A stretch of 64,000 nt of DNA from Flectonema sp. DT1601 (taxonomy: Eukaryota > Euglenozoa > Diplonemea > Diplonemida > Diplonemidae). Below, in pieces: positions 1-10,314 of this stretch (its first letter is position 1; every line of letters starts with the position of its first letter). Location: assembly GCA_964019425.1 (NCBI GenBank), contig OZ025829.1, positions 62,001-126,000 of the forward strand, read 5' to 3'. The translations under genes were made by a program, and so were the position numbers. The notes under the pieces were generated by a model that was not told the origin of the DNA, ran no database searches, and saw only the letters and a list, made by a program, of their open reading frames with translations.

Positions 1-565
1 CTATAATTCCATTTACTTGGTAGCTGAGCTTCGTTGGTTCATCAGCTTTCCTTTTAGTCCTGACTCGAATGACGAGTCCGGTTACCTTTCTCATCTCACC
101 AGCTGTTGGGTGTGCTGTTGGACACTTTCTAAATTGAAGACTCGTAAAACGAGAATTACCAACGTAAGCATGTTTCAAATGATGTTCTCCACCTATCAGC
201 TCTACAAGTTTATTTGGATTATTTACTTGTCCCGGAAATTCGACGAGTAGCATCCTTCTGTTTGGAATCAGTTGAGTCTCACCCGCTTCAATGAAAGGAG
301 GTATTTCCGAAGAGACTTCTGGTTTTGGTATTTCTTCTCTAATCGAAGATGGTGGAGGTGGGATGTCTACGTGCTCTGTCGGAACTGGGGCTTCCACTTC
401 TAACTCTTCGTCTTTTGCGACCTCTTCCGATCTAATATCAGGTTCCGAAGGTTCTTCCATCTCATCTTTTATTTCAGCTATCGGTTCTTCCATTTCTTCT
501 TTTGGTTCTATTTCATTACTTCTTGCTGTTGCATCCGGAACCGGATCTACGGTGGGGTCCGACAT
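1..565 (-). CDS. GTF3C5: TFIIIC tau95/GTF3C5-like subunit, 5' part only
   Basis: Open from ATG at 565 to the window edge (188 codons, no stop), so the gene is cut by the window. Residues 1 to about 95 are acidic and Pro-rich. Then comes a block typical of the N-terminal dimerisation region of TFIIIC tau95/Sfc1/GTF3C5: MLLVEFPGQVNN, then VELIGGEHHL, then LQFRKCPTAHPTAGEM and LVIRVRTKRK, matching the family pattern VEYPG...LGGE...L.FRP.D...HP...LLRVRR. The family binds box A/B promoters (tRNA genes) with its partner tau131 to recruit TFIIIB and RNA polymerase III in the nucleus. The DNA-contacting C-terminal half lies outside the window. The motif order is seen directly; the family assignment is by recall of human and yeast proteins. 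The acidic N-terminal extension is unusual, since acidic stretches in this family are normally C-terminal. Confidence 0.72.
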   Translation of the reverse strand, partial: MSDPTVDPVPDATARSNEIEPKEEMEEPIAEIKDEMEEPSEPDIRSEEVAKDEELEVEAPVPTEHVDIPPPPSSIREEIPKPEVSSEIPPFIEAGETQLIPNRRMLLVEFPGQVNNPNKLVELIGGEHHLKHAYVGNSRFTSLQFRKCPTAHPTAGEMRKVTGLVIRVRTKRKADEPTKLSYQVNGII

Positions 566-3500
566 GTTTGCCTGCTTCTTTTAAATAAATTGATGACTAC
601 GAACATGACAAGAACTATGAAATGAGATGAGAGGTCTCACAAATAGGTACTCAAATATCACCCTTTGTTACCATCACTGATAAGAAAGATATTTAATAAC
701 ATTATCTGGTACTCGAACAGACGGTGTAAAATTGCAACGCTGGCCGTGAATGGCAAACATAGGAGCTACATCAACTCACACCATGAATTTGCTTCTCTTC
801 TTGCGACTTGTTCTCGGGTTACGATTGTGGGGATCGACCCCAAGAGGTAAGTATTTCGTTAGGGGTAGTTTCATTCTTTTATTTGCTATTATAACAAAAT
901 GGTACAAAAAAAAAAAGGGTACGAAGGGGAAGGCAATACGAAATTCGCTAATCTCCCAACACTGAGTCGTTGCAGTGAATCGAGTAAGCAAATCACAACT
1001 TGTCTTCTTTCTGTTACACTCCTTCAATTAATAACACACAACTTATTGTAAAAAATATTTTCATTTTTTTCAGTTGCTCAATATTCCTCTAAAGTTTCTT
1101 CATTTCACTCTTTCAGCTCTAGTGGAGGGTTTACAGAGTCTGGAGGTGCACAAACACTGACCTCACAACGGTTGAAGACATCACAGAAAGAAATACGAAG
1201 AAAACAATAGCAGGAAAAATAATGAGGAAAATAATAAAACAAAAATGGCTGACTGTCCGCCACCACAGACATCTACTAAAGAGCCACTCATAAAACTTGG
1301 AGGGGAAAAGGAAGATGTAAAGGAGAAAATAAAATATAGTGAAACAGGGAATACTTATAAAAATGACGAACAGAGCTGCACATTAACATGCAGTACCACC
1401 TCGGATAACGTGTACTTCCATCGCAAAAAGTGTGGTAAAAAAAACGAGATCGTCATGCAGGGCAAAAAAACAAAAATGAAAGTGTTAATAACAGCATTCG
1501 ACCATTGCTCGCCAAGGACAAAAGTGTGCTATTCACTTTTATAAAAAAGTAAAGAACGAAGGAAGAGTCTACACTCCTTCCTATCAATCATCGCAAGCCT
1601 GGTTGGGGTGGATGTTCAAAATAAAAAAACAAACTTTCGGGAAACACTAAAGATGAGAAATCCCAAGAAAGGAGGGTCAGAATCTGTTCAGCACAAATGT
1701 CCTCCGGTTAGGAAGTCGCAATACAATTCAAAAGCGTTCTCCAGCTCTTTTGGGAAAGTGAGGCAAAGAGAGATGCATAAGAAAGCGGTAATCAGAATTG
1801 TAAAACAATACAACGAGCACCAACCGAAGGTACTAACAATAAACAACACACGTAGAGTCACATCCATTAACTTCTTCGTAGTCCTAAATAAGATTTTAGG
1901 ACCCGAAACCAAACCAGAAGATGGAACTAATAAATATAACATCTGAAGTAGAATAGCGGAAGGGAGGGTTGAAACGACTAACTTACTTTACAGGTGTAGT
2001 TTTATACCTGATATTTAAAGGGTTGAGGTGAGAAACAGTTTTCACTGTTTGGGGAAAACCAGTCGATGTTTGTATTCGGAGAAGTCAAGCCTCAATACGT
2101 CAGCTGCCTCAACAAGGCAACACTAGTTTATGTTTATGTGTCTGCAACCAACAGAATGTTCTTAATTGGAAAAGCTTGTAATAAAAAACTCCCATTACCT
2201 TATCTGTTATTGACACGAAGGGGGGTTAGTTGTTTGAGTACACCTACAATGATATAAACATTATGAGACAGTGACTGACTAAAGGTAGTGTTGACTCTAC
2301 ATTATAATCAATATTCCCAACTTTTGTATACATGTCTCTTGTCTCTTTTCCGTGTTTTTAAAGTGAAACTTTGACAACGTAAAAACAGTAACAACTTTAG
2401 GTATTAATACAATTGACCCGAAGGGGGGTTGTTAGAGAATTGAAATTACACCTCCAGGCAAGGTGGTGATTTCATAAAATAAAACATTCATTCTTCCACT
2501 ATATATCACACAACAGTCGATTTCTGTAGCCAAATCGACCATCAGGCAGGAAATTGTCGCATGCTGAGAAAAACAGATAATTGAGCTCTCAAAGACGACG
2601 CCCAGTTTATCTCATTCACTAATAAAAAAAAACAGATGAGATAGGAGGACGGCAGTTTGCACTGCTGGGGGTGCGCGTAGCGATCTGAAAAAGTAATAAC
2701 AACTAGACGCCCCGCTGGTGGAAAAAAAAAAGGGGGGGGGGGAGGGGACTTGGATAAATAAAGGGGCGGGGGAACCAACCGATATTTCAACACAAAGCAG
2801 ACAAAACTAACTATTGAAAGGCATCTCACATACAACCACTACTGGGTTCCTGCCCCACCTTCAAGAAGTTTTGAGTTTACAGGATCAATGAAGCTTACAA
2901 CGTTAAGCAAAAAAAAAAAAAAAAAAACGATAAAAGAATTCGGGAGGATAAATAATCATTTCTCATTGAGAAGGGTCACAGATGAGCTATTGACTCTAAG
3001 TAACCAATAGTATGTGTGTGGGTAATATTTAACTAACAAAACAAATATGTCGCTGGGGAGGGATTGGATGAAAAATATTGAGGAGGGACAACTTCCGTTT
3101 CTCCACATGCAATTTGAACGCCACGGCTACCTCAGTGAAATCTTACACTGCTGTCGTATTTCAGTTGAGCTTGCGAACAAGTTGGTTTTCAAAAAAATTT
3201 ATTATTTTGGTCTTCTATTGCAAGGGTATAGCACAGCTAGGGGTCAGAGACATAAATATAAAAATAGTTCAGACATTCACTCCTCTCACGGGAGTTTTAA
3301 CGGCGGCAACCGGGAAGTTTTGGTGTAATAGTCTTTCCTAGTTTTATTTCCCCTGTTGTTTTCGTTTATTTGTTTTCTGAAAACATCAGTTTATCAGACA
3401 GGCAGTAGTAGCCAATTCTTTTACTTGTTTTGGGCTGTTTTTTTTAATGTTTCGAGTAGCTCACTTGTTTTGTCTTTAATATGACACAAAGCTTCCTGAT

Positions 3501-5237
3501 CGAAGCTAGAAAGATTCTTTTTTCGGTTTTACCAAATAGGAATCGGGACAAAGAGCGACAAGCAAAACTACCGAAGCAAAGAAATAAAAAATATTAAGAG
3601 AGAGAGAAAAGTATAAAAGGATTGGGATTGAGGAAAAGCTAACGAGATATCTAACGAGGCTTCACAAGTTACTTTTCGAGTAAACAATTTAATTTAATTG
3701 AAAAGTGACATCACTTGAGGATAAACAAAACAAGACATCAACATCTTGTTACCCTGTCTTGGCGATAATACCCAATGTTGAAGGGTTTTTCATTATTCGT
3801 TTCGTACAACCGTAACATAGTCAGTGGCGGCAGGATTCGCACACCATCTATTGATACCTTTTATGAGATACTAGTCACTTCCACACTACGACAGTCACTG
3901 TGGGAGGGATGCGTCATCTGCTCTGTTCAGGAGCTACTCCTTAAGTAGAATACGAATGCTCTTCACTGTCTCGACTTACTCGAGTTGGGGAAGTAACATG
4001 TCGTACGTGTTGCATCAGAGAAATTAATTCAAATCTCTGGGGAAGTACAATTCGTTCGACACATCTCTCACAATTCACAAAAAATAAACAAAGAGAGGAA
4101 ATAACCAAAGTAACTAATACGTGCGGGGGGTGAATACTATTCAAAAATGGAAAATGTGCAATACGAATTCCGAAGGCAAGATGATTACTTATTCTAAGGT
4201 CAACAATAACAAAGAAAGGGGCAAGGCAGTTGTAAATAATTGTAGTCACTGCCGGGTGTGTTAATATTTTTATAATTTTTATAATAACAACACTACTACT
4301 AACAACACAATACCTAAACAATAATATCGGATGGGAAGGATAAGTTTCATTCTTTTTGATCTACTTGAAAAACGTTTATTTTTTTTTTTGTGGATTTATT
4401 TTTTCAAACAAAGTAATTTTCATCAATTAAAAAAAAAAAAAAAATTTTCAAAAAAAAAAACAACAACAAAAATGAAATAAAAAGGAAATTCCGAACACAA
4501 CAACAGAATCCTTTTATTTTATTTTATTTATTTATTTTGAAACTTAACAATGAAAAAGGAAAAGATATTTGGGGATAGGAAGAAGAAGACAGAAAAAGAA
4601 TCGGCTTTACAAGTAACTACATAAATTCGTGGTAGAACACCAATTTTGTTTTGTTTGGGCACTGAAACCGTAATCCGGTCAGACTGTGAAAGCTAAGCAT
4701 TCTTTTTTTTATCTCACTCAAAAAAGGGGTAATTTGGGGAAACAAAAAAAAAAAAAGATGAAATAAAATATAACAACATTGACTTTTAGCAAAATAATTT
4801 TACAAAACTTGACTGAGATAAGATAAGGGGAGGAGGAGGGTTGGGTTGTGTAATAATCGTGAATGGGAAGTTGCTAAAGGCAGGTCTTCAATATTTTCTT
4901 CTTTCAAAAAAATCAATTTTTTTTTTTTAAATACCGACAGGTACTTGAGAGGGAGAGTACTTTTTTTTTTTTTTTTTTTTTTTTTTCCGCATACAAACAA
5001 CTGAATTACTACATTTTGATTTTTTTGATTTTTTTGATTTTTTTTTTTCTTCAGGTGCTATTCGCTGAGCTTTGTGTGAGAAACTTCGGTAATCGTGTGG
5101 TTCAGCCCCAGTAAAGGAGCAGTAATGCTCTATGTGTCATTATCGTCTACAAGAATCCACTTGGGGATGCTACTCCGTCGAAGTGCTTTTAGTATGCATT
5201 CGGATGGTTAATAAAAACATCAATTCCATTTAACTAA
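566..5237. other. 4.7 kb stretch without a supported gene
   Basis: AT-rich sequence with many A and T runs. Plus-strand open frames of 99 codons (ATG at 1245) and about 97 codons (first ATG near 1653) occur, but their composition is Lys/Thr-rich, they match no family I know, and they would oppose every other gene. There is a G-run/purine stretch near 2729-2775 and homopolymers at 2909-2927, 4377-4460 and 4961-4986. I see no tRNA or rRNA signature. The 3' part (about 5000-5237) should hold the 3' UTR of the next gene. Confidence 0.5.
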
Positions 5238-5858
5238 CTAATAACCGTATGAGTAGTAACTGTTGTTGGTGTTGTTATTGTTTGCGTTGTAATATCCACC
5301 TCTTGGTTTACGGTAACCATTTCCAACATATTGTTTGTAGTAGTAGTTATTATTCTTGTAAGGTTTCTTATAGTAACCACCTGATGAGTAACCAGATCTA
5401 TTGAAAGGTTTATTAGTACGATGATGGCTCCATCCACCTTGACTGTTAGTTGGACTCTGGTAGTAATGTTGTTCTGGTCCGTAGTCGTAATTAAGACAAA
5501 GACATGAATCACAATTACAACCACCATAATCTGATATATGAGTTGTATGAGAACTGCTTAACTCAATTCCATCACCGTCTCCATCAAGAGCGAAGGTGTC
5601 ATTGTAGTCTTCACTAAAGCTGACTGGAGCAGATGAACTCATACTCATCGCTTTAATACTACTTTGAATTATACTAACTGGTATTGATCCATCTTCTAAC
5701 ACGCTACTTAACGTCGCGTGTAACATTAAATCCCATTCTTCTTCATCGTGTGATGACCCTTCTAAGTCTTCTCCACTCTCTGCTTCAGAGTTGACTTCAA
5801 TTTGTTCGGTTGATTTCTTCTCTTCTAAGATGGAATCTCTAATAATATGGTCAGCCAT
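5238..5858 (-). CDS. Tyr/Asn/Gly-rich low-complexity protein
   Basis: 206 codons from ATG at 5858. Residues 1 to about 60 are acidic and Ser/Glu-rich. The middle is Ser-rich with a small Cys cluster (GGCNCDSCLC, about residues 112-121). The C-terminal 80 residues are dominated by Tyr, Asn and Gly with scattered Lys/Arg (GYYKKPYKNNNYYYKQY). Such aromatic, Asn-rich tails are typical of disordered, prion-like segments in RNA-binding and RNP-granule proteins; that role is inference, as no folded RNA-binding domain is visible. It lies 0.2 kb from the LINE remnant at 6052, so its 5' flank may have been disturbed. I do not recognise the family. Confidence 0.6.
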   Translation of the reverse strand: MADHIIRDSILEEKKSTEQIEVNSEAESGEDLEGSSHDEEEWDLMLHATLSSVLEDGSIPVSIIQSSIKAMSMSSSAPVSFSEDYNDTFALDGDGDGIELSSSHTTHISDYGGCNCDSCLCLNYDYGPEQHYYQSPTNSQGGWSHHRTNKPFNRSGYSSGGYYKKPYKNNNYYYKQYVGNGYRKPRGGYYNANNNNTNNSYYSYGY

Positions 5859-6051
5859 CTTTTTGAGTAATTTGTTTATTAAGTAACCTGTTTTCGAATT
5901 GTAGCTGAGTCGAATTATTTATTTTTAGAGAACAAAAATAAAAAAAAAATAAAAACGGATCGAATAATCTTTTTGAATATTTGAAAAAGAAAGTTAAGTG
6001 CCAGTGAGAGGAACAAAAAAAAAAAAACTATAATATTTAATATTATTATAT

Positions 6052-7260
6052 TTAACGCTTTATAAGCGTTATCAATAAGTTCATAACATATTCCTTCACA
6101 TCAGAACCCAGTAATGAGAAACTTGTCTTCCTTTCGATGTGCGTGATTAGTTTCTTCCTCACAAAAATACCCTGAAGCAGAAACTTCAACAACAACGGAT
6201 TGTCAGATAACTCTTTAAGATGATTATCAAGCTTGCTGATCAATAACAACGTGAAAGGCTGCCATTCGGTTCGAAAGAACATATCCAGAGAGAGCTCATC
6301 ATCTGGTGTCGGAAATCTCATGGTTTGCTTTACCAATTCCCTGGTCTCAACGCATTCAAGCAGCAGATGCTCAGTTGAGGTATCCTGAAAGCCACAGAAC
6401 AGACAACATTTAAACCCCGCAGTGACCCTCGGTAGCTTTACAAGCCTGTAGTGAGAGGTTCGCAGACGAGACAATTCCACCTCCTGCCCCCTAGTGAGAC
6501 AGGGAAGGAAACGTTGAGGGCCAGATCCTAGAGTCGCTTTGCTGTATGAATGCGAAGAGTCCACAGTACCCATAGCCTTCCAATTTGCTTGTTTCTTAAT
6601 ACAACATTGAGCCATCCTGAAATCATACGGAGTCAGTTCAGGGTCAACTGATTGCAAGGCTGCCTTCTTCGCCAGTGTATCAGCCAGTTCATTCCCTACA
6701 ATGCCACAATGAGATGGGACATGCTGGAGAATCAACGGCCTATCAAGAAGCACTGAGCGTTCAAAAATCTCACGATTTGTTGATGATGACTGCCTGGATG
6801 GCCCCCTATGCAGGGAGGCAAGCGCCGACTGACAATCACTAAAAATATGAATCACGCCATGCGAAACAACATGAAGATTCTCCTCTAGTAGTTCAAGAGC
6901 TGACAATAGTGCTAGTTGTTCTGCATTGTAAATCGTGAAGGACGGTTGGAACTTGGAGAGCTTCTCAATGACCTTGCCAGCAACTAGCAGAACAGCAGCC
7001 CCCCCCGACATAATAATCTCCATCTTCTTCAGAAACACGGCAAGATCATCAGCAAACAGAACACTGAGTTCAGCACCACTTATTAGACCTGGCAGGGAGT
7101 CGACAAAAATCCGAAATAAGAGAGGACCAAGTACTGATCCTTGAGGGACCCCTTTCGTACAGGATCTGGATCCACTATTTAATCCCAGAGACAGACTCAC
7201 ATTTCTATCCGAAAGATAGTTCGCAAGCCATTTAACATACGGAACCGGGGGGAGGGATGC
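6052..7260 (-). mobile_element. Broken non-LTR retrotransposon (RT + RNase H)
   Basis: The minus strand encodes the end of a LINE polyprotein. Reverse transcriptase motifs come first: KWLANYLSDRNVSL upstream, then GVPQGSVLGPLLF, then the catalytic LFADDLAVF. Directly after the FADD box the reading frame jumps to a ribonuclease H domain: the Glu helix (NAEQLALLSALELLEE), IFSDCQSALASL and HVPSHCGIVGNELADTLAKKA. A Cys/His finger (CCLFCGFQDTSTEHLLLEC) follows. This RT, RNase H, zinc-knuckle order is that of I/ingi-type LINEs. About 100-150 residues of RT thumb and the start of RNase H, including its first catalytic Asp, are missing, so the copy cannot be active. Frame is lost upstream of about 7260, making it 5' truncated. 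Last codons lie near 6054. Confidence 0.85.
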
Positions 7261-7534
7261 GAGTTTGAACTTTCTTTTATTTGTTCAAGGAACACTTCAC
7301 CGTAAACGACAAAATGAGTGACTGCCATTTGGAGAAACAAAGCACGAGTTAAAAGGTACCTTGAACCTTGACTTAACAAGATATGCCACATAACGAGACG
7401 ATCCGGTAAAAACATAATGAAAATTTCTTACCGAGCACTGATACTTCCCTATGGGGAAGAGTCCAACAGTCATGCTGTAATACTGCGAAAGGGAAAAGGG
7501 ATTTGTCTGATAGAATATGACCCAGTCAAGGGAA
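7261..7534. other. Gap between LINE remnant and retroposon copy 1
   Basis: Short AT-moderate spacer. A 72-codon minus-strand frame here does not continue the RT motifs and has no recognisable domain. Nothing else supported. Confidence 0.4.
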
Positions 7535-7644
7535 TAGTTTAGTTTAGTTTAGTTTAGTTTAGTTTAGTTTAGTTTAGTTTAGTTTAGTTTAGTTTAGTTT
7601 AGTTTAGTTTAGTTTAGTTTAGTTTAGTTTAGTTTAGTTTAGTT
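7535..7644 (-). repeat. (GTTTA)n array, about 22 copies of a 5-mer
   Basis: A perfect run of the pentamer GTTTA on the plus strand (TAAAC on the minus strand). It abuts the 3' end, read on the minus strand, of the retroposon at 7645-8125. The second copy of that element (10315-10898) ends with only two such pentamers. The run is best explained as an expanded simple-repeat tail made by target-primed reverse transcription, comparable with the tails of I-type elements. It is not a known telomere repeat. Confidence 0.85.
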
Positions 7645-8125
7645 AGCAAAATACAAACTGATGACTACGAGGGGTCTGGGTAGCCCGCATCAGTAAGGAC
7701 CCAATCGCGAAGATTGTAGTTTCATAGTATTGGCTGGAAGTGATCGACTTCCAGCCTCCACCTTGCCCAGAGGCTAACAGGTTGTAAACAACTAAAGAAA
7801 ATAAAAGAGAAATGATCTGGGAGTGGGGGGAAGGTGAAATAAATAAAAAATCTTCGTTCTTTCATATACATCTTTCTTTATAATACGACCACATGTGCCA
7901 TATGCCCACACTCCACGAAAGAAAATAGAAAACCCCGGAACAGTACCGAGGATCGTTCACCCCCAGTTATCCAAAGCATTATAAGTGTACTGTGGGCTTA
8001 CCGAAAAGCTTTAAAAATGTACCACAAAAGATTTGGGCAGCACATAGCCATATCACTCAGCAAGAAATGAAAACCAAAAGGATCAGGTAAGATGACAGTC
8101 AGTTTAAGGGTCATAACTGCGCCGG
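7535..8125 (-). mobile_element. Retroposon copy 1 with long (TAAAC)n tail
   Basis: Positions 7640-8125 match 10321-10814 almost base for base. Shared landmarks include CTACGAGGGGTCTGGGTAGC, GTGATCGACTTCCAGCCTCC and the shared end CTGCGCCGG. Read on the minus strand the element ends in (TAAAC)n. No long coding frame is conserved, so it is either the 3' UTR of a LINE or a non-autonomous SINE-like element. I see no clear pol III box A/B, so a LINE 3' end is my preference. Target-site duplication for this copy is not clear. Confidence 0.8.
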
Positions 8126-8523
8126 AATAAGAACACTGCAATTCAATCAAATATTAAATTCCAACTAACAAACACTTGTTAAGAGTGTGTGAGCGAACAC
8201 ACATCTTCTTTTCTGAAAACACTATCAAGTATTTATTTATTTACGAAGCCTAGGAACCAAAAACCAAGAAAAGCTCACAGGGTAACAATTATATCGCTAC
8301 CAGAAACCGCGACACTCTCACAGACGATAAGAGACATAGAATAACCTGGAACAAATGACCACTTAAACCCACCGCCCGCGTGAGCAGACAATGTTAGAGA
8401 CGGCTGACAGCGCCTATTTTCGTGAAAAAGAGGGATAACACGCCATATTACATCAGAAAATAAGTTATAAAGTAATGATAAGAAAAAAAATGATACTAAT
8501 AAAATAAAACAAGACAATAACAC
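8126..8523. other. Spacer between retroposon copy 1 and LRR unit A
   Basis: Unique AT-rich sequence. An 82-codon frame without recognisable features is present on the minus strand (8275-8523). Nothing supported. Confidence 0.4.
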
Positions 8524-8680
8524 TAGAGGAAAGAAACGTTCTTCATCTACCCAGGGGATTTCGTCGCAGGAGGCAACTTAACCGCGGGAAGGAAAATTAG
8601 AAAGCTTGAATCCCTGACCAGTCACCGCATCTACTACAGAAAACTCGTCAATAACAATGTTTAAATCGGTAGTTTAATTA

Positions 8681-8741
8681 GCATTATCAATAAGTTTCAT
8701 AACATGCTTCTTCACATCAGAACCCAGTAATGAGAAACTTG
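8681..8741 (-). mobile_element. LINE 3'-end relic downstream of LRR gene A
   Basis: About 61 bases match the 3' end of the LINE coding frame at 6066-6125 (CATCAGAACCCAGTAATGAG is identical). The same relic lies at 11785-11845 in unit B, so it was present before the duplication. A one-base indel relative to the 6.1 kb copy changes the frame near its last codons. Confidence 0.7.
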
Positions 8742-8824
8742 AATAAAAGATATATTAAATACCTCGAAATAAAACAAAGGGAATAACGCACACACATTGG
8801 AAACAACACTTGTGATTTCCGTCA

Positions 8825-10222
8825 TTACAAATTCCTTATGCTCGTATGCAGTTGGTCTCTGTTAATGGATGAACAATTATCTAGGAACTTCATTCCAACG
8901 GATTCCACATTCATGAGGGAAAAATCCAAGGAAGTAAGTGATGAACAATTATATAGAAAATCGTCTCCAACAGCTGAAATATTGCTGAGGCTTGATAAGT
9001 CCACAGATGTGAGGGATGAACAACAATTTAGAAAATAGTCTCCAACAGCTGAAATATTGCTGAGACTTGATAAGTCCAGAGATGTGAGGGATGAACAATT
9101 ATATAGAAAAAAGCTTCCAAAAGCTGAAATATTGCTGAGACTTGATAAGTCCACAGATGTGAGGGATGAACAACAATTTAGAAAATAGTCTCCAACAGCT
9201 GAAATATTGCTGAGACTTGATAAGTCTAGAGATGTGAAGGATGAACAATTATATAGAAAAAAGCTTCCAACAGCTGAAATATTGCTGAGACTTGATAAGT
9301 CCAGAGATGTGAGGGATGAACAACCACTTAGAAAACCGTCTCCAACAACTGAAATATTGCTGAGACTTGATAAGTCCAGAGATGTGAGGGATGAGCAATC
9401 ACTTAGAAAACTGTCTCCAACAACTGAAATATTGCTGAGACTTGATAAGTCCAGAGATGTGAGGGATGAACAACTACTTAGAAAATTGTCTCCAACAGCT
9501 GAAATATTGCTGAGACTTGATAAGTCCACAGATGTGAGGGATGAGCAATTATATAGAAAATTTTCTCCAACAGCTGAAATATTGCTGAGACTTGATAAGT
9601 CCAGAGATGTGAGGGATGAACAATCACTTAGAAAACTGTCTCCAACAACTGAAATATTGCTGAGACTTGATAAGTCTACGGATGTCAGTAACTCGCAATC
9701 TTGGAGGAAATGATCACCAACAACTGTGACGTATTGAAGACCAGGCAGACGGATATTTGTAACATCAAATAATTGAGCTGAGAAAAAATCTGAAACGGTC
9801 GTGACTGAGGGTTCAGAGTTGCTGAATGAGATGTTCGTAACATCATTCGAGAACCACTCACCGTTGTTAAACTGAAGACAGCCATCCACAGCGAATGTGG
9901 GAGTATCAAGGCAGAAAAACCCGTCCTGATCCCGTTCTCCTCGTAGGAATGCCTTCGCTCTCTTTGCAGAATCTGTCAAAAATTCCAATCCAAACAAGCG
10001 CACCACCGATGCATCCAACAGCGAGCCGTCCTCCACACCATACGACACCAGTCGATTACCTGCTCGAAGCAGCGATCCTGCGAGAGAAAGCTCAAGAAAG
10101 TCAGCATCGGTACCCCACTCGTCAGCTGCAATCTGCAATGCATCCTTCACGAGCGACTCTCCAGAAGCTGTGAAAACAACGTCAGGAAATCCGGTGTCCG
10201 GGAACGTAACCCAGAGTTGCAT
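8825..10222 (-). CDS. Ubiquitin-like + 25-residue leucine-rich-repeat protein A
   Basis: 465 residues from ATG at 10222. Residues 1 to about 75 look like a beta-grasp (ubiquitin-like) fold: QLWVTFPDTG, a helix with KDALQIAADEWG, then LELSLAGSLLRAGNRLVSYGV and a final strand, resembling the ubiquitin I-F-AG..L.....L..Y.I pattern. A linker with CLDTP leads to about eleven near-identical 25-residue repeats of the form FLSxCSSLTSLDLSSLSNIS followed by xVGDx, BspA/LRR-like. No signal peptide or membrane segment, so likely cytosolic. The repeats are so alike in DNA that the opposite strand is also open over long stretches; that is a side effect, not a gene. Compared with paralogue B (11929-13026) it has exactly four more repeats. 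Function unknown; repeats of this type mediate binding. Confidence 0.85.
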   Translation of the reverse strand: MQLWVTFPDTGFPDVVFTASGESLVKDALQIAADEWGTDADFLELSLAGSLLRAGNRLVSYGVEDGSLLDASVVRLFGLEFLTDSAKRAKAFLRGERDQDGFFCLDTPTFAVDGCLQFNNGEWFSNDVTNISFSNSEPSVTTVSDFFSAQLFDVTNIRLPGLQYVTVVGDHFLQDCELLTSVDLSSLSNISVVGDSFLSDCSSLTSLDLSSLSNISAVGENFLYNCSSLTSVDLSSLSNISAVGDNFLSSCSSLTSLDLSSLSNISVVGDSFLSDCSSLTSLDLSSLSNISVVGDGFLSGCSSLTSLDLSSLSNISAVGSFFLYNCSSFTSLDLSSLSNISAVGDYFLNCCSSLTSVDLSSLSNISAFGSFFLYNCSSLTSLDLSSLSNISAVGDYFLNCCSSLTSVDLSSLSNISAVGDDFLYNCSSLTSLDFSLMNVESVGMKFLDNCSSINRDQLHTSIRNL

Positions 10223-10290
10223 TTTAACCCTCTTTTCTTTATTAAAATGACTGTAGGGTTGAAATGTTTGATTATATCTATGAAGAAATA

Positions 10291-10314
10291 AACATCTGTA
10301 TTATACCAGAGTTA
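10291..10314. repeat. Target-site duplication, left copy
   Basis: A 24-base sequence beginning AACATCTGTAT and ending ACCAGAGTTA recurs at 10899-10922 with one mismatch, flanking the insertion at 10315-10898. It occurs once, uninterrupted, at 13095-13118 in unit B (the empty site). Confidence 0.8.

Noticed and set aside
1245-1946. Two plus-strand open frames of about 100 codons
   Set aside because: No recognisable domain, skewed AT-driven composition, one lacks an ATG at its start, and they oppose all other genes.
7535-7644. (GTTTA)n as an interstitial telomere
   Set aside because: The pentamer is not a known telomere unit, and it abuts the end of a retroposon whose other copy carries the same short tail.
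8900-9700. Regularly spaced repeats resembling a CRISPR array
   Set aside because: The repeats are 75-base coding LRR units with no unique spacers, in a eukaryotic gene.
8838-9713. Long plus-strand open frames opposite LRR gene A (repeating LRLDKSRDVRDEQ)
   Set aside because: They are the complement of the LRR repeats; the frame is open only because the 75-base unit lacks stops on both strands. The same shadow is seen opposite gene B.
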